Source: Cepaea nemoralis
Lineage: Eukaryota > Mollusca > Gastropoda > Stylommatophora > Helicidae
Assembly (NCBI GenBank): GCA_014155875.1
Contig: JACEFZ010022373.1
Location: 30,001 to 94,000, forward strand
DNA length: 64,000 bases
Direction of reading: 5' to 3'
Positions 10,811 through 21,717 of this stretch are shown here, one piece after another. A program made the position numbers and the translations under genes. Numbering within the stretch: the stretch's first letter is position 1; each line of letters begins with the position of its first letter. Below the pieces are notes generated by a model. That model was given only the letters and a program-made list of their open reading frames with translations, did not search any database and was not told the DNA's origin.

Positions 10811-12470
10811 GAAACGCCTTTATGCATCACTCAAACGCTTCTATCATCAACATCTCATCATCATCATCATCTTCCACTTCTGCCGTCAAGCGTCGTGGGG
10901 AGGAATAATTTGCGTTCCAGCGCCCGGTGGGCGGCACTGGATAGTGTCATTCCGTGTGGTTGTACAATGTCTTTGATGTCGTCAATCCATTTTCTTCTTG
11001 GACGTCCTCTTGGTCTCGTCGCAGATGATCTTTGATGTAAGGCCAGTGATGGTAGTTGTTGGTGTTGCATTTTAACGACATGGCCAAACCACTTGATCTT
11101 CTGTCTTTCAATAAATGTGGCACAAGGTGTTGATCCCACAGTCTATCTGATAATAGCATTTCTTACTCGGTCTCGGATTGTTAAGTTGGCAGCTCTCCTC
11201 AGGCATCTCATTTCACAGGTGTTGATTTTGCGAAGGTGTAATTTGGATAAAGTCCAGGTCTGAGATTGGTAGCAAAGGGTTGGTGTGAATATGCTGTTTA
11301 TTATCTGTCATTTTGCTGGCATGGGTATATTTAGATGTTTCAGTAAGGGTGATAGTTGATATGTAAGTGCACTAGCTTTTTGACAACTGATTTCAATTTC
11401 TCTGTCTAATCTGCCATCTTCTGTGATCATACTTCCAAGATATTTGAATTCTTTAACTTGTTTCAGAGTTGTGCTATTTAACTGTATACTTAGTGGACAC
11501 GGCGATCTGCTAACTTGCATTACTTCGGTTTTGGCTGTATTTATGCTCATATTGCATCTCCTGCATGTTTAACTCAGATTACTAATATGATTTTGCAGTC
11601 TGCCCTCGTCGTTATAAAACAGGCACTGATCGTCTGCAAATAAAAGTTAATTTATTTTCTGTGGATCAGTTGCTTCATCTGGAGTAAAGAGTTCTAAATT
11701 TTCTGAATCTGTTCTGTCGAGACTTGCTTCTTTGGAAATTCTGTCCATGTAGATATTAAATATCAGGGGAGAGAGCACACATCCCTGTCTCACCCCTGTA
11801 TTGACTGTGAACATATCTGATATACCTTCTTGTGTTCTTACTGCACTTCGGCTCAAGTGGTACATGGCTATGATGTTTTCTAGCAGCTGCCCTTGTATCC
11901 CATAGTAACGCCTCTATACAACACTGAAAAGCTTCTAGACAACACTCAAACGCCTCTGTGCATGACCTAAACGCCTCTGTACAACACTGAAACGCCTTTA
12001 TGCAATACCCACACGCCTCTCGGCAACAATCACATACCTCTATACAACACTGAAACGCCTCTATGCACGAGTCAGACGCCTCTATGCAACAATCAACCGT
12101 CTCTATAAAACATTGAAACGCCTCTATACAACAATCTAACGCCTCTATACAACATTGAAACGTCTCTGTTGCACACTCAAAAGCATCTGTGCAACTATCA
12201 ATCGTATCTATGCAAGACTCAGACGACTCTACGCAACTCTCAAACGCCTCTATACAACACTGAAACGCCTCTATGCATCACTCAAAAGCCTCTGTGCAAC
12301 ACTCAAACGCCTCTATGTAACAATCAAACGCTTCTACGGAACACTCAAACGCCTCTATACAACACAGAAACACTTCTAAGCATCACCAAAAAGCCTCTAT
12401 GCAACACTCAAAGGCCTCAATGTAACCACCAATCGTATCTATGTATGTCTCAAACGCCTCTACCACTGTA
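10811..12470. repeat. 21-bp minisatellite split by a LINE
   Basis: The unit is 21 bp (AAACGCCTCTATACAACACTG and variants). About two units stand at 10811-10850 and about 27 at 11903-12470, on either side of a LINE at 10855-11890. The same register and unit on both sides show the LINE entered an existing array. The 7-residue periodic ORFs (LKRLYAT) are a by-product. 12490-12670 holds nothing recognisable. Confidence 0.88.
10855..11890 (-). mobile_element. 5'-truncated LINE inserted in the minisatellite
   Basis: Minus-strand relic with an RT core (TGVRQGCVLSPLIFNIYMD, then LLFADDQCLF near 11640), YLGSMITEDGRLDREI, IKWFGHVVKM and a [11 protein letters not shown] tail, ending in a CATCAT run at 10855. 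Several stops and frameshifts. Clade not assigned; its tail resembles LINE F more than family A. Confidence 0.85.
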
Positions 12471-12669
12471 AGGTGGCGACACGACAAAGGAAAACATCAT
12501 ATCTATAAGACGTGCAGGATACGTTCGTCGAACAAGGGTGACCCTGACATTAGCCCCACTACCCCGACTCATCTGTCACATGATTGCTCATGTTACAACA
12601 ATGAACGAAGACAAATGTAGTTTCATCTGAATTCATTCCACCACAATATGCACCGACATGTTATGAACT

Positions 12670-13180
12670 TAAAAACTCATCATCATCATAATGTGCCCTG
12701 CAAGCTGGTGTAGGCTTAATGTCTCTCCACAGATCTCTGTCTTTAGTGTTCTGGATCATCTCTGCTGATGTTATACCTCAATGCCGCCGTATCACTCCAT
12801 CCAGCATCATATCTATTGGTTGGTTTCTCTTCTCCTTGATCTTTCCTGGCGTCACGATGTTCCCCAATACCTCTCTTCCCATCATGTGATCAAATAAAGA
12901 TGTTTGTCTCTTTCTTATTGCTGTATGTAATATTCTAGTTTCATTTGCCTCTTTCGGACAATCGTTGGTAGTTTACTCTGGCAGTCAAAGGAATTCGCAA
13001 CATTCGTCTCAGAAACCATATATCTGTTGTTTCCAAATTCTTACTAATTTGTTCATTTACGTTCCAAGATTCACTGCCATGAAGCAAACCAGGTTCTATG
13101 CAACATTTCAATACTCTCTTTTTACATTCAATGCGAGAGACTTGTTGCAAAGATATTTTTCAATGTTTATCAAATTAAGC
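12670..13180 (-). mobile_element. LINE E-like 3' fragment, decayed
   Basis: Minus-strand sequence with KRVLKCCIEPGLLHGSESW and WFLRRMLRIPLTARVNY, matching the LINE E motif set RKRVLRCYIEPVLLYGCEAW and WFLRKMQRIPWTARK at 27450-27700. The 3' end carries an ATCATCATCATA run near 12670. Heavily mutated. Confidence 0.75.
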
Positions 13181-13320
13181 TTTTGCTTGTCCTATTCTGT
13201 TCCTAATAACTTGAAACCAACTGCTGGTTTTTCCCCCAGAAACATTAAAATGGAGCTATGCGTGCCTGTAAACCTTAGCCCAAGACATAAACTGCCTGAC
13301 GCACCAGATGTTTGTAGAAG

Positions 13321-13545
13321 TTAGTTGCATGTTCTTTACTGGACGTTAAGTCAACCCCAGCATTTTTCTGTGTGATTTCTTGGCAAATTTGCGTTCACTA
13401 GTTTGCCATTGATTTCTGAACGTACGGCGGTCAGACCAAAGTATGAAAACCAGAGCAACGCAGTCTGCATTGAAATCTCCCGCAGCTGTGTTTGGAACGC
13501 GATATACGGGATTGTAAATTGCTTTCGTAACCACTTGAGGTACAA
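13321..13545 (-). mobile_element. SINE family S2 copy
   Basis: On the minus strand it reads a head with GCGTTCCAAACACAGCTGCG (B-box like), then CAATGGCAAACTAGTGAACG, CCAAGAAATCACA, GCTGGGGTTGACTTAACGTC and a GCAACTAACT end. Inserted about 50 bp downstream of exon 7 of the chitinase-like gene. Confidence 0.8.
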
Positions 13546-13598
13546 ATGTGGAAAGAAAACAATCTACATACTTAACCTACGTCCACACAGATACTCAC

Positions 13599-13673
13599 CG
13601 TGCCCTTAAAATCGTCCTGGTCAATGCTAGCAAACATGACCCCTGAGATATTCAGCCATTTCAGCCAATGTAT
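13599..13673 (-). CDS. GH18 chitinase-like, exon 7 (final barrel strand)
   Basis: A 75-bp exon, phase 0 at both ends, between CTGTCTATTTCAG and GGCACG|GTGAGTAT (strong donor). The peptide starts IHWLKWLNIS and ends GVMFASIDQDDFKGT. This is the GH18 beta-8 strand (G-x-M-x-W-x-x-D-x-D-D-F-x-G). The strand's conserved Trp, which normally stacks under the -1 sugar, is Ala. It joins SIAAK of exon 6 upstream and FCQQGQYPLL of exon 8 downstream exactly as in secreted chitinases. A SINE copy lies just past the donor, a poly-G run and a TC microsatellite just upstream of the acceptor. Confidence 0.92.
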
Positions 13674-13712
13674 CTGAAATAGACAGCGGTCACCAGGATC
13701 ATCTTTGTTGTA

Positions 13713-13732
13713 GGGGGGGGGGGGGGGGGGGG
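13713..13732. repeat. Poly-G run
   Basis: About 20 consecutive G, just upstream of the exon 7 acceptor on the minus strand (poly-C there). A likely length-variable tract. Confidence 0.9.
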
Positions 13733-13836
13733 TTAAGATAGCTTTCTGAAAAAGGAAACTCCTTGTTCAAAACACGCAGCGTAGTATGCTCAATAAATAG
13801 GTTGTCGTCGCTCGGGTAGAAACACAGGTGTCGTGT

Positions 13837-13839
<3 letters not shown>

Positions 13840-13917
<78 letters not shown>

Positions 13918-14110
13918 CTATCATTGTTTCTGTGTGTTTCACACACTCTCTTTCTCTCTCCATTTCTGTCTCTCTCGTTTTCTCTATACCTCACCCAGGC
14001 TATGCGTGTTTCTGTGAAAGCGCGTGTATTAGTGTGTGTATGTGTGTGTGTGTGTGTGTGATGTGTGTGTGTGTGTGATGTGTGTGTGTTTGTGTGTGTG
14101 TTTGTGTGTA
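13840..14110. repeat. (TC)n and (TG)n microsatellites
   Basis: TC from 13840 to 13914, further short TC runs to 13990, then TG repeats with two ATG breaks from 14033 to 14110. Confidence 0.95.
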
Positions 14111-14224
14111 ATAGAGAACGAACGGACGAACGAACAAAGTTTATTTTAAAAGGGTAACAAATTGGGCACGCAGGCCCGTCTTACATTCGGCCCTTTCGAT
14201 CACTCATCTTTCATTCATCAAATG

Positions 14225-14378
14225 TGCATGTGACATTTACATAAGGAAAAAAACATTGTCAAATGGATTTTGTAAGCATAATCAATGCATATTACGCATG
14301 GTACATTCACATGGGGGAAAAAACAAACATTGTCAAATGAAAGTTGTAAACATAAACAGTGCATATTGCAATGTTGTG
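14225..14378. repeat. Two tandem copies of a ~77-bp unit
   Basis: Copies begin about 14227 and 14304; shared blocks include ACATTGTCAAATG, TTGTAA, CATAA and GTGCATATT. A CCCACA-rich stretch follows at 14385-14545. From 14546 to 16080 (1.5 kb) I see no recognisable gene or repeat; the 67-codon ORF at 14732 has no family features. Confidence 0.7.
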
Positions 14379-16080
14379 AGACACATCTCCCATCCACCCT
14401 CACACCCCGCAGCCACCCACACATCCCTCAGACACCCACACATCCCCCACCCACCACACCCCCACCCACCCACACATACCTCCACGCACTCACACAGACT
14501 CAAGCAAACATACATACCGCCACCCACCCACTGATCCCCCACTGTCACGGGATACTGTGAGTTTAGTGATTCCCCGATAACTTACATATAAAATTAATGG
14601 CAATATATGAGGATGGAAAATTATGGACCGTGAGTCAGAATAACAATTGAGCCTTCAGTCTTGAGCGAGGACAAAGTGACGGTTATTGACCGAATGGTAA
14701 TGAAGAAAAATACAGTTGTGATAAGGGGTCATTGACTGCCGATCTTATCGGACAAGCAACGGAGACGCGGAGACATCGGGTTGTGGAACGCACGAAGACG
14801 TGGATCAAAGCGTTAAAACTGATTGATATACGAGAGTTGGGGAACGCGGGACTCAGCGGAGAAAGACGAGACGGAGCGGCAACGAACGAATACGTGATTT
14901 CACAGACTTTTGATGTGAGGGAAACGGCAAATTAGATTGTTGATGTAGTGACATCAAAAGAGAACGGAGAATTGGACCCAGGTATATATAGTTGGAAACT
15001 TGTTTTTGTGGTTAGTGTGTGCTACCAAACTGGACGGAAAATGGATTTACGTGTCCTTTAGAAGAAAAGAGATATAAGTCCCTTATTGTTTAAAGGCGAT
15101 GGGATATAAGTGCTTATGTGCTGGTGTATGTCAATTCATTGACTAACATAAATTATATAAGGTAATCTAGCCTTAGCTTAATAGTCTAGCATAGGGAACT
15201 AGGTGTCTGTGCGTGGCTTTTACCATTTCCTTCTTTTAGCTAATCGTGTAGACTCTAGTGAAATCATCTGTCTTATGTCAGAGTATCTTTTCGGAAGCGT
15301 CTGAATACGGCTGGAGAAAGGCTCTCACATAAGAATTAGTCTGAAGCAGACTCATATCACCTGATTATATATATCACCCACAGGTTCCGTGAAAGCTCCT
15401 GACAGGTACAGAGAAGATTAAAGAAATTAACTTCACTTGGGCAGATAAAGTACCTACCTAGAACCACTAAGAACATAGACATGTTCTAATCATGAGAAGA
15501 TATACCCTAACGTCAATAAAAGAACTCGGTATAAACAAAAGAATATACAAGTAAAGCACGTAACTGAAAAAAGACGTTAACCTGTTGAAAGCAGAGAGAC
15601 CTAAAACTGCATGCATTTGCACTGTGGATAAATATAAAACTTTACTAACTAGAGACAGTGTGTAGAACGTTTACAGTAGCACTAGACAATACTGGACAGT
15701 GGCGATGTGTTTTTCCGGGATGGATTTTACTATCTTCCAAGAAAGGGAAATATGCTGAATTCAAACTTATCATAATCGCAGGATTTTATAGTGATCAAAC
15801 GGTGAACAGTTAATTCAATATTGGATTACGTCCAGACTCAAGCATAACGGAGCATCCAGGGTGAGAGCTGTCCATATATGTGTGATGTCTTGTTGCATGG
15901 CCGTATGAAGATGAGAGAAATGATACGGCACATACGAATTCCATAGTCCTATCTTACACTCACAATAGAAGACACTACCAACTACATATACACATTCAAT
16001 ACATACAACTGACATAGTTTTCAGCAATAAATATTTTATTAATTGTTGGAGGAAACTGTTGTCAGGGTATGTCATGAAGG

Positions 16081-16084
<4 letters not shown>

Positions 16085-16165
<81 letters not shown>

Positions 16166-17512
16166 GAGAGAGATATAGTGAATAGATGACAGAACGGAGG
16201 AGTAAAGTCTGTCAATTCCCAAGTATAAGGATCTTAAAGGTGTGCTTGTTGATTCCACTTTCCTCCCGGGACGACAAGCGACACCCACCCACACCCATTT
16301 CCCCACACATACATCCCCCACCCATCCCATAGACGACACGCACACACCCACCCACATATTCTCCATCACACACCCACACACCCGCAACCACCCAGCAAAA
16401 GACACATCACAAAACCACAAACACATACCCCCGTCAACCCACACATTCCGCACCTATCCACACATACATCTCGCACCCTCACACTCACACTTTTCCCCAC
16501 CAACCCACACACATCAGCCAACCTACACCCACTCACACACCCTATATCCGCCACCTCTCAAATACACATCCCCCACCTATACACACATCCCCACCCACAA
16601 ACACATCTCCCCACCTGCCCACACATATCCCCCACCCATAAACACACAACTAAAACACACACCTCCCACCCACACACACCCCACCAACCACATATACCCC
16701 ACCCACATACATCCGCCGCTCACACACATCTTCCCTCAAACACACACATCCCCCAACAATACACTCATCTCTCACACACATCCACCCACTCACGTACTTA
16801 TCCATCAACCACTCACATCCACACATCATCCACCCGCCCATCAGCACATGCATCTCTCATCTACCCTCCCACCCACACACACCCCAACCACCCAGCCAAA
16901 CACACATCCCCCATCCTCACATACATTCATCATCGACCTGCACATCCTACACCTCCCCCACCTCTCACACATCTCCCCTCCCACACAAAACTACACCCAT
17001 AAACACATTCTCCCCCACACACACATCCACCACATGCATTCCTCATACACATCCCAGCCCACACATCTCTCACCCACTCACACATCTCCCCACCCACCCA
17101 CACATCCCCCACCCACCCACACACCCCCACCCACAAACATGCTCACCACCCACACATACATCCACCACCCACTCACACTTACCCCATCCGCACTCACAGA
17201 CTCCCACCCACACAGACATATCCCATTCACAGACACCCCCACACTCATCCCCACACCCATTACACACCCATCCCACAACCCACACAATCTCCTACACACC
17301 CATTCACCCACCCAAATACACATTCCCCACCCACACCCCCAACCCACCAACACCCACATACTTCCAATAATCCTCCCAAATATCCCCCCCCCCACACACA
17401 CACACATCCCTCACGCACACATACATCCCCACCGACTATACATCCCTTCACTAATCCACACCCATCAACCCATAGACATCCCCCATATACAACCCCTATG
17501 AGAGAGAGAGAG

Positions 17513-17588
<76 letters not shown>
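16085..17588. repeat. 1.24-kb CCCACA-rich tract between two (GA)n runs
   Basis: GA repeats at 16085-16175 and 17499-17588 bracket 16262-17498, a degenerate tract of CCCACCCACACAC/ATCC words. It is almost free of G on the plus strand, so a 419-codon frame stays open by composition alone (His/Thr/Pro only). No unit of fixed length is clear. From 17589 to 18200 nothing is recognised. Confidence 0.9.
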
Positions 17589-17593
<5 letters not shown>

Positions 17594-18289
17594 CTGACCA
17601 GGGAAGAAGAAACGTACCCTCCAAATTCAGGCAGTATGTAATTGGTGTCAGCGTGAGCGAATACCCTATAACCCTTTCCTGTTTCAGTGTCCAGTCACCT
17701 GTATAAGTCATCTTGCCTGACACAATCCACGCCAAACTTTACACCTGGCGCCTAACCGCAGTTAGTTCTAATTATTACGTCCACGTTTCTCTTAGTACTT
17801 CTCGGGCTTCTGCACTCTTTGTTCTGTCTCTGCTCGGTCTGTCTTCATCAAAGTAGGAACACCTTTCGTGGCAATGCTTGTGGATACAGCACATACTCTC
17901 TGGTCTATATAAGTGTCTATCAGTACCGCTGTTCTCCTCCCATGTCTCTGAACATGGGACGTAAATACACGGGAGACTCGATATGAGGGTTATAACCAGA
18001 TGAGTCCCACCTCGCCTGAAGGACAAGCCCCATTTAACATGAAATGCGACCAACAACGCATAGAATTATATACAAACACACTTTCTTCTAAGTTGTGCAA
18101 ACCGGTAAAGCGCATACAATGCTAATCCTTAACACACATATTTTAGTGTTAGCGCTCCAACAGTTATACACACAATGAAATTCACTGCCTTACCTAGATG
18201 TCGCCGTGCACACAAGTGTCGTGATACTAACTATAGAAGTAGCACGTGAACTCATCACACAGCACGCTTTGGATAAGCAATTTCCTGCA

Positions 18290-18607
18290 ATGAGCCATGT
18301 ATCATATTTCATAAAGAGATTATCTATGGGCAATGGAGAGATGGTCGTGCGCTTGTGGGACCAAGTGGAGGGGGTGGAGGAACGGATTAAGAACCTGTAT
18401 ATTCAAAGGATGAAATTGTGGGGTATTGGCAAAGGTTCTGGTAGAATATCAAAACTGAGAGGGAAGTCCAGGAGAACTTTCAATCAGATAGCGGTGGAAC
18501 GAGTAGTGGTGGGAGTCTTCGCTGGATGTTGAACGAGGGGACGGGGTGCGTATAGGAATGTCCAGGGTGCAGTGATTTCAGTTCTTAGCTCAACTTAACT
18601 CAAATCA
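18290..18607 (+). mobile_element. LINE C 3' fragment
   Basis: Plus-strand remnant whose translation contains KLRGKSRRTFNQIA and VVVGVFAGC, matching TLRGKARRTYNQIATGT and GVGTLRWLL of the better LINE C copy at 49100-49230. The 3' end decays into a TCAA-like run that became the target of LINE F. Confidence 0.7.
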
Positions 18608-18987
18608 CAAAGAGACTACAAGGTGTGGACTGCGCCTGGCTCTGCAGCCAGCAGGGTTAGGATCGGCTAGCCTCTCCCAGGAGGGGTGAAAAGTGAAAAT
18701 TAGTAGCCTGCCGATGATCCGCAGACTACACATGTCAACCCCACCTCCACGTGGTGTAAACTAGTAAACCATGACCACGAGGGCATGAGCTAACGGGGAT
18801 ATGGCTCGCCATAGGGGATGGACTTCCTATGGTAAGATTGTTGTCCTAAACCTGCGACTGACCTAGCAAGCCGGCAGGGGATCTTCATACTGCTCGTAGA
18901 AAAACTAAGAAGTATAAACGGACTGACCCAAATGGATATAGAACCGGCAATGTAAATGGACTACGAGATAGATCAGCGATTCAAAAC

Positions 18988-19398
18988 ATAGGCACAATGA
19001 ACATCTGCGGTTTTAATAGTAAAGAAGAACTTATAGGAACAATGAAAGAGAGGAAAATAGCACTGATGGGAATAGCGGACACCAGAACAAAGGGGGAAGG
19101 ATGCAAGGAGATCCACCACAGTTACACGTTTGTCTGCTCTGGAGTGGAACAGCAAGAAAAGGCAAGACACGGTGTGGGAATAGTCATTGAACCACTGCTA
19201 GCAAGAGGAATACTAGAAATAAAATATATATCAGAAAGAATCATAACCGTGAGAATAAAAGAACCAATTACAACATATGTACAAATATACGCACCGTGTA
19301 ATACAAACAATAATGAGCAAGAATGTGAGGACTTCTACGAAGACATTCATGACGTGCTAAATAAAATAGAATTTGGTGGAACTGCGGTAAAGCTGTGA
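18988..19398 (+). pseudogene. LINE F endonuclease, N-terminal part
   Basis: Reads MNICGFNSKEELIGTMKER, ALMGIADTRTKGEG, ARHGVGIVIE and VQIYAPC. This order (N-x-x-G/N, D/ETR, HGVG, YAP) marks an APE-type endonuclease. It stops at 19396 before the GDFN motif, probably from deletion or frameshift. Confidence 0.75.
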
Positions 19399-19639
19399 AA
19401 ATGTAAACAATATAAAATGACAAGAAGTAGTAGAGCATTACATAACACAATTACGACACATAGAGGGCGTTGCGGCGATTAGCCTTCACCAGCAAACAAA
19501 CACATTCACAAAACACAACATATAGCCAAGGAGATCTCCTGTGACTACATCAACACGTGACGACAGGACGACAAGAATGAGAAGATGAAAAAAAAAAGAT
19601 GAAAGCAATGAAGAGAAACCGACACAGACGCCACAGAAG

Positions 19640-21105
19640 AACTAGAACCAGACATACTGAAAGAAGAAATTATAGAAGCCATCAGATTAGCCCCATTGAA
19701 CAAATCACCAGGACAAGATGAAATACCAAATGAATTAATTAAAGCAGCATGAGAAGTAAGGACAGCATGGCTACATAGACTATTCATCAAAGTTTAGGTA
19801 GAACAACATACACCACGAGACTGGGGAAACGCCATAATTAGCCCAATTTGGAAAAACAAAGGCAGCAAAAGACACTGCAAACAATACAGAGGCATTTCAC
19901 TGTTGAGTCATACTGGAAAAATATTTTGCAAAATTCTTGAGAAAAGATTACGAACTATTATAGAACCCCAGCTTAGCGAAACACAACTTGGATTTAGGAA
20001 AAACAAAGGATGCACAGATGCCATTTTTGCTTTTAGACAACTTATAGAAAAATCAATCGAATTCAATGAAACGCTCTACTTAGCCTTTGTCGACAAAGAA
20101 AAGGCATTTGATAGAGTAGATAGAAACAAGCTGTGGGAAATCCTTAAACAATATGGAGTGAGTACACATCTAACAAACCTATGTAAAAGCTTATACTACA
20201 AAAGTGAATTCATAGTGTGAGCAACTGGAGGACACTCAGAACCCTTCACCATATGATCGGGAGTACGAAAAGGTTGTGTCCTGTCCCCACTGTTGTTTAT
20301 AACATATATAGACAACATATGTAAAGGAACCAGCCAAGCAGAGACAGCAAGAATGCCGCATGACGAGATAAACAGAAGAGAACCATCTGCCAAATCTAAC
20401 CATTAAGAACTCCTGTTTGCGGACGACCAAGCAATAATAGCAAAATCAGAAGCTGAATTACAAGACCACACGAATAGTCTAAACGAAATGTGTAGGGAAC
20501 ATAACATGAAAATTAGCACAAGCATAACAGAGGTATTGACTATAACTAAAGAAGAAAAAGCAACAACGATTCACCTAACCGAACATCCGTGAAACAAGTA
20601 AAGAGTTTCAAGTATCTAGGAAGTATAATATCATCAAATGGCAAATCAGAAGACGAGATAGAAAATATATGCAATAAGGGAAACCAATCTCATTGGACAA
20701 AAGGCACCAATACTAAAGAACAAACATGTATCAATAACTACTAAGAAAGCACTTTAAAACACAATCTTCCTGCCAACTCAATGTTAACAATGCCAAAGCT
20801 GGACAGAAAAAAAGAAAAGAAAAATCACAACAACAGAAATGAGATTCCTGAGAAGAATACTCAACGTATCAAGAAGAGATAAGGTTAGAAATGAAGAAAT
20901 CAGAACTAAAGTGGGGGTTATAGCTGCGCTAGATTTTATTAGAAGTCAGCAAGTCAAATGGTTTGGCCATGCAAGTAGTTTACGAACTAACAGTATACCA
21001 CAACAAGCAATGATGTATAGACAAGAGGGAAGCAGAAGAAGAGGCCAACCACGTAAACGATGGACGCAGGAAATAACTGAGTCCATGGGAATATCGATAC
21101 ATTAA
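19640..21105 (+). pseudogene. LINE F reverse transcriptase, broken
   Basis: Motifs in order: DEIPNELIKAA, YRGISLLSHTGKIF, LAFVDKEKAFDRVDR (motif A, Asp kept), GVRKGCVLSPLLF, ELLFADDQA (motif C), RRILNVSRRDKVRNEEI, VKWFGHAS and GQPRKRWTQEI. At least six in-frame stops and two frameshifts. A short copy of its last third is found at 62882-63163. Confidence 0.85.
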
Positions 21106-21237
21106 GCCCATAATGGGGACTCTCATGCTGTTTATTCTTCACCTCGACACCGCAAGGTACAAGAGGAACATGATCAGTTGAGATGAGAGATGACAAAGAG
21201 ACTGAAGGAGGCACAAATCAACATGACTTACACATAC

Positions 21238-21354
21238 CTTGGCCGCTATACTTTGCTTATCTTCGTAACCAATCCACAAGTTGCGAACCACCAGGTAGTG
21301 CATCTGGCTGGCCCTGTCGAAGTACTTGATCCCATATGACATCATTTCACATAT
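21238..21354 (-). CDS. GH18 chitinase-like, exon 6 (EIC to YDD region)
   Basis: A 117-bp exon of 39 codons, phase 0 on both sides. It starts after GTTGTACAG and ends GCCAAG|GTATGT. The peptide begins ICEMMSYGIKYFDRASQ and continues MHYLVVRNLWIGYEDKQSIA, fitting the GH18 pattern E-I-C, W-D-x-x-x-x-x-P-Y, W-x-x-Y-D-D-x-x-S-I-x-x-K. The second element reads YED rather than YDD. It is flanked tightly by repeats: an AT microsatellite starts about 14 bp upstream of the acceptor on the minus strand, and full-length LINE F ends 44 bp past the donor. Confidence 0.93.
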
Positions 21355-21362
21355 CTGTACAA

Positions 21363-21368
<6 letters not shown>

Positions 21369-21447
<79 letters not shown>
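21369..21447. repeat. (AT)n microsatellite beside exon 6
   Basis: About 80 bp of AT starting some 14 bp from the exon 6 acceptor, so it occupies the usual place of the polypyrimidine tract and branch point on the minus strand. Confidence 0.95.
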
Positions 21448-21449
<2 letters not shown>

Positions 21450-21452
<3 letters not shown>

Positions 21453-21562
21453 ACACACAGTGAACAACGAGGTTTAGAATTAAATTGTACAAAGACAAGG
21501 TTATGGTCGTCACTAGGAAAAACGAAATACCACAAGGTAATATGCAAGCTAATGAAAATATT
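21450..21562 (+). mobile_element. LINE E fragment
   Basis: Plus-strand 113 bp matching LINE E at 27269-27340 and slightly upstream: GLELNCTKTK, then VMVVTRK in another frame. It fuses at CAACAATGGACAGAAG to a LINE A relic on the other strand. Confidence 0.7.
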
Positions 21563-21717
21563 CTTCAACAATGGACAGAAGAGTTGGTGGGCAGCCAATC
21601 TTCTTTAGTGCCTTGAACAGACCCTCACGACTGACCAAATCAAATGCCTTTGTGAGGTCCATGAAGGCAATAAACAATGGCTGATTCTGTTCATGGCATT
21701 TTTCTTGCACGATTTAT

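Larger units (their letters stand above)
18618..21193 (+). mobile_element. LINE family F, full-length, decayed
   Basis: A 2.58-kb element flanked by an exact 10-bp TSD CAAAGAGACT (18608-18617 and 21194-21203). It has a leader of about 370 bp, an endonuclease start (18997), an RT with ELLFADDQA near 20410, and a basic tail RRRGQPRKRWTQEI, ending in GATGA units. Multiple stops and an apparent deletion around 19390-19640. Its end lies 44 bp beyond the exon 6 donor of the chitinase-like gene. Confidence 0.9.

Noticed and set aside
13767..14078. SL/ER-repeat ORFs
   Set aside because: Translation of TC and TG microsatellites.
14732..14935. 67-codon ORF with ATG
   Set aside because: No family motif, no splice partners, and length expected by chance.
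16242..17501. 419-codon ORF
   Set aside because: Only His, Thr, Pro, Ser-type words from a CCCACA tract; open because the strand lacks G, not because it codes.
17496..17735. Candidate extra chitinase exon (GYSLTLTPITYCLN)
   Set aside because: It lies between exons 6 and 7, which already join in phase; the similarity to the YDD segment is weak and exon 6 carries that segment clearly.
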